A program made the position numbers and the translations under genes. The notes beneath the pieces are model-generated. The model was not told the DNA's origin and ran no database searches. It worked only from the letters and a program-made list of their open reading frames with translations. 43,006 bases of DNA, taken from the NCBI RefSeq assembly GCF_030408035.1, contig NZ_JASDCF010000026.1:1-43006 (forward strand). The letters run 5' to 3'. Source of the stretch: Psychrobacter sp. APC 3426 (lineage in GTDB: Bacteria > Pseudomonadota > Gammaproteobacteria > Pseudomonadales > Moraxellaceae). Each line of letters begins with the position of its first letter. Within the stretch, counting starts at the first letter, position 1. Shown piece by piece: positions 42,799 through 43,006 of the stretch.

Positions 42799-43006
42799 CT
42801 TGAAATAAGCAATTCAAACTGAAGAGGCGGGTTACCAAGTTTTTTGTTGAGTACAAAGCACAGATTGTGTGACAGGATTTTACGAATCAATCGATGAGAC
42901 AAATGCCATAAATCTCTTGCTCGTACCTTTTGTATATTAAATCGTTCTGATAACTGACCAATGACTGTTTCAACGATACGGCGGGCTTTCATTAGCCGCC
43001 TTACCA
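42787..43006 (-). mobile_element. IS982-family element, transposase end (runs off the window)
   Basis: The outer end is read as the ACCCCACTCTCAACTTGAAA tip starting near 42786, just after the aminotransferase codons resume. It contains the transposase C-terminus and continues beyond the window. The exact boundary is uncertain by a few bases because the other end is not visible. Confidence 0.75.
42795..43006 (-). CDS. IS982-family transposase, C-terminal part (partial at window edge)
   Basis: The frame is open from the window edge and encodes VRRLMKARRIVETVIGQL, then ERFNIQKVRARDLWHLSHRL and HNLCFVLNKKLGN. This is the C-terminal region of IS982-type DDE transposases, including the RR-x-V-E-T catalytic-Glu segment. 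It stops at TGA 42797-42795. The N-terminal two-thirds lie to the right of the window. Confidence 0.87.
   Translation of the reverse strand, partial: VRRLMKARRIVETVIGQLSERFNIQKVRARDLWHLSHRLIRKILSHNLCFVLNKKLGNPPLQFELLISS

Noticed and set aside
1..43006. CRISPR arrays, tRNA and rRNA genes
   Set aside because: I saw no regularly spaced repeats of CRISPR length, no cloverleaf with T-loop GGTTCRA sequence, and no rRNA sequence. Without a scan, a cryptic tRNA cannot be wholly excluded.

Overview
The window looks like chromosome of a Moraxellaceae bacterium, most likely Psychrobacter. This is inferred from the style of the proteins (RlmKL, AcnB, DapD, RecJ, PACE transporter), the moderate-to-low GC content, and the small hairpin repeats between genes. 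Both ends lie inside insertion sequences: position 1 is in the 3' end of an IS1-family element and position 43006 is in an IS982-family transposase. The window may therefore be a contig that stops at repeats.

Layout. 1-4018: IS1 end, an MscS-type channel, and the bifunctional 23S rRNA methyltransferase rlmKL. 4315-19916: a dispersed Ter (tellurium/stress response) locus. It holds three TerD-type proteins, a TerC/DUF475 membrane protein, an AIM24/TIGR00266 protein, TerA, and the Ter-associated biosynthetic set: ATP-grasp ligase, TRSP-type phosphoribosyltransferase, HAD phosphatase, StiP/PELOTA protein and CitE-like lyase. Three genes of other kinds sit inside it. One is yhhQ, a 7-deazaguanine-precursor transporter preceded by a clear preQ1-I riboswitch (minus strand, about 7291-7326). 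The other two are a V4R protein and an MHYT-domain sensor on the minus strand. 20010-28100: housekeeping and accessory metabolism (alpha/beta hydrolase, enoyl-CoA hydratase, PACE efflux, acnB, carboxymuconolactone decarboxylase-like, lipA, GFA-family protein). 28353-29155: a complete single-ORF IS1-family element with an 8-bp target duplication, just upstream of a monoacylglycerol-lipase-like gene. 30496-37244: dapD, queE, an EmrE-type exporter, two tandem TRIC channels and recJ. 37616-41477: a small hydrophobic protein, a lipoprotein, a Tat-exported PhoD-type phosphatase and an orphan protein. 41749-43006: a PLP aminotransferase whose 5' end is replaced by an IS982-family element.

How the genes relate. 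The TerD/TerA/TerC/AIM24 proteins are the structural part of a stress or metal response. The ATP-grasp/PRTase/HAD/StiP/CitE genes form the enzyme module that comparative genomics links to a nucleoside-like metabolite. The preQ1-controlled YhhQ transporter and QueE at 31705 show that this cell both imports and makes 7-deazaguanine precursors.

Repeats. Three MITE-like elements (12786-12923, 31463-31600, 35271-35419) share a conserved core, and the third has different but still self-complementary arms. A 105-bp inverted-repeat element follows phoD. Rho-independent terminators are frequent and well formed. I saw no tRNA, rRNA or CRISPR array.
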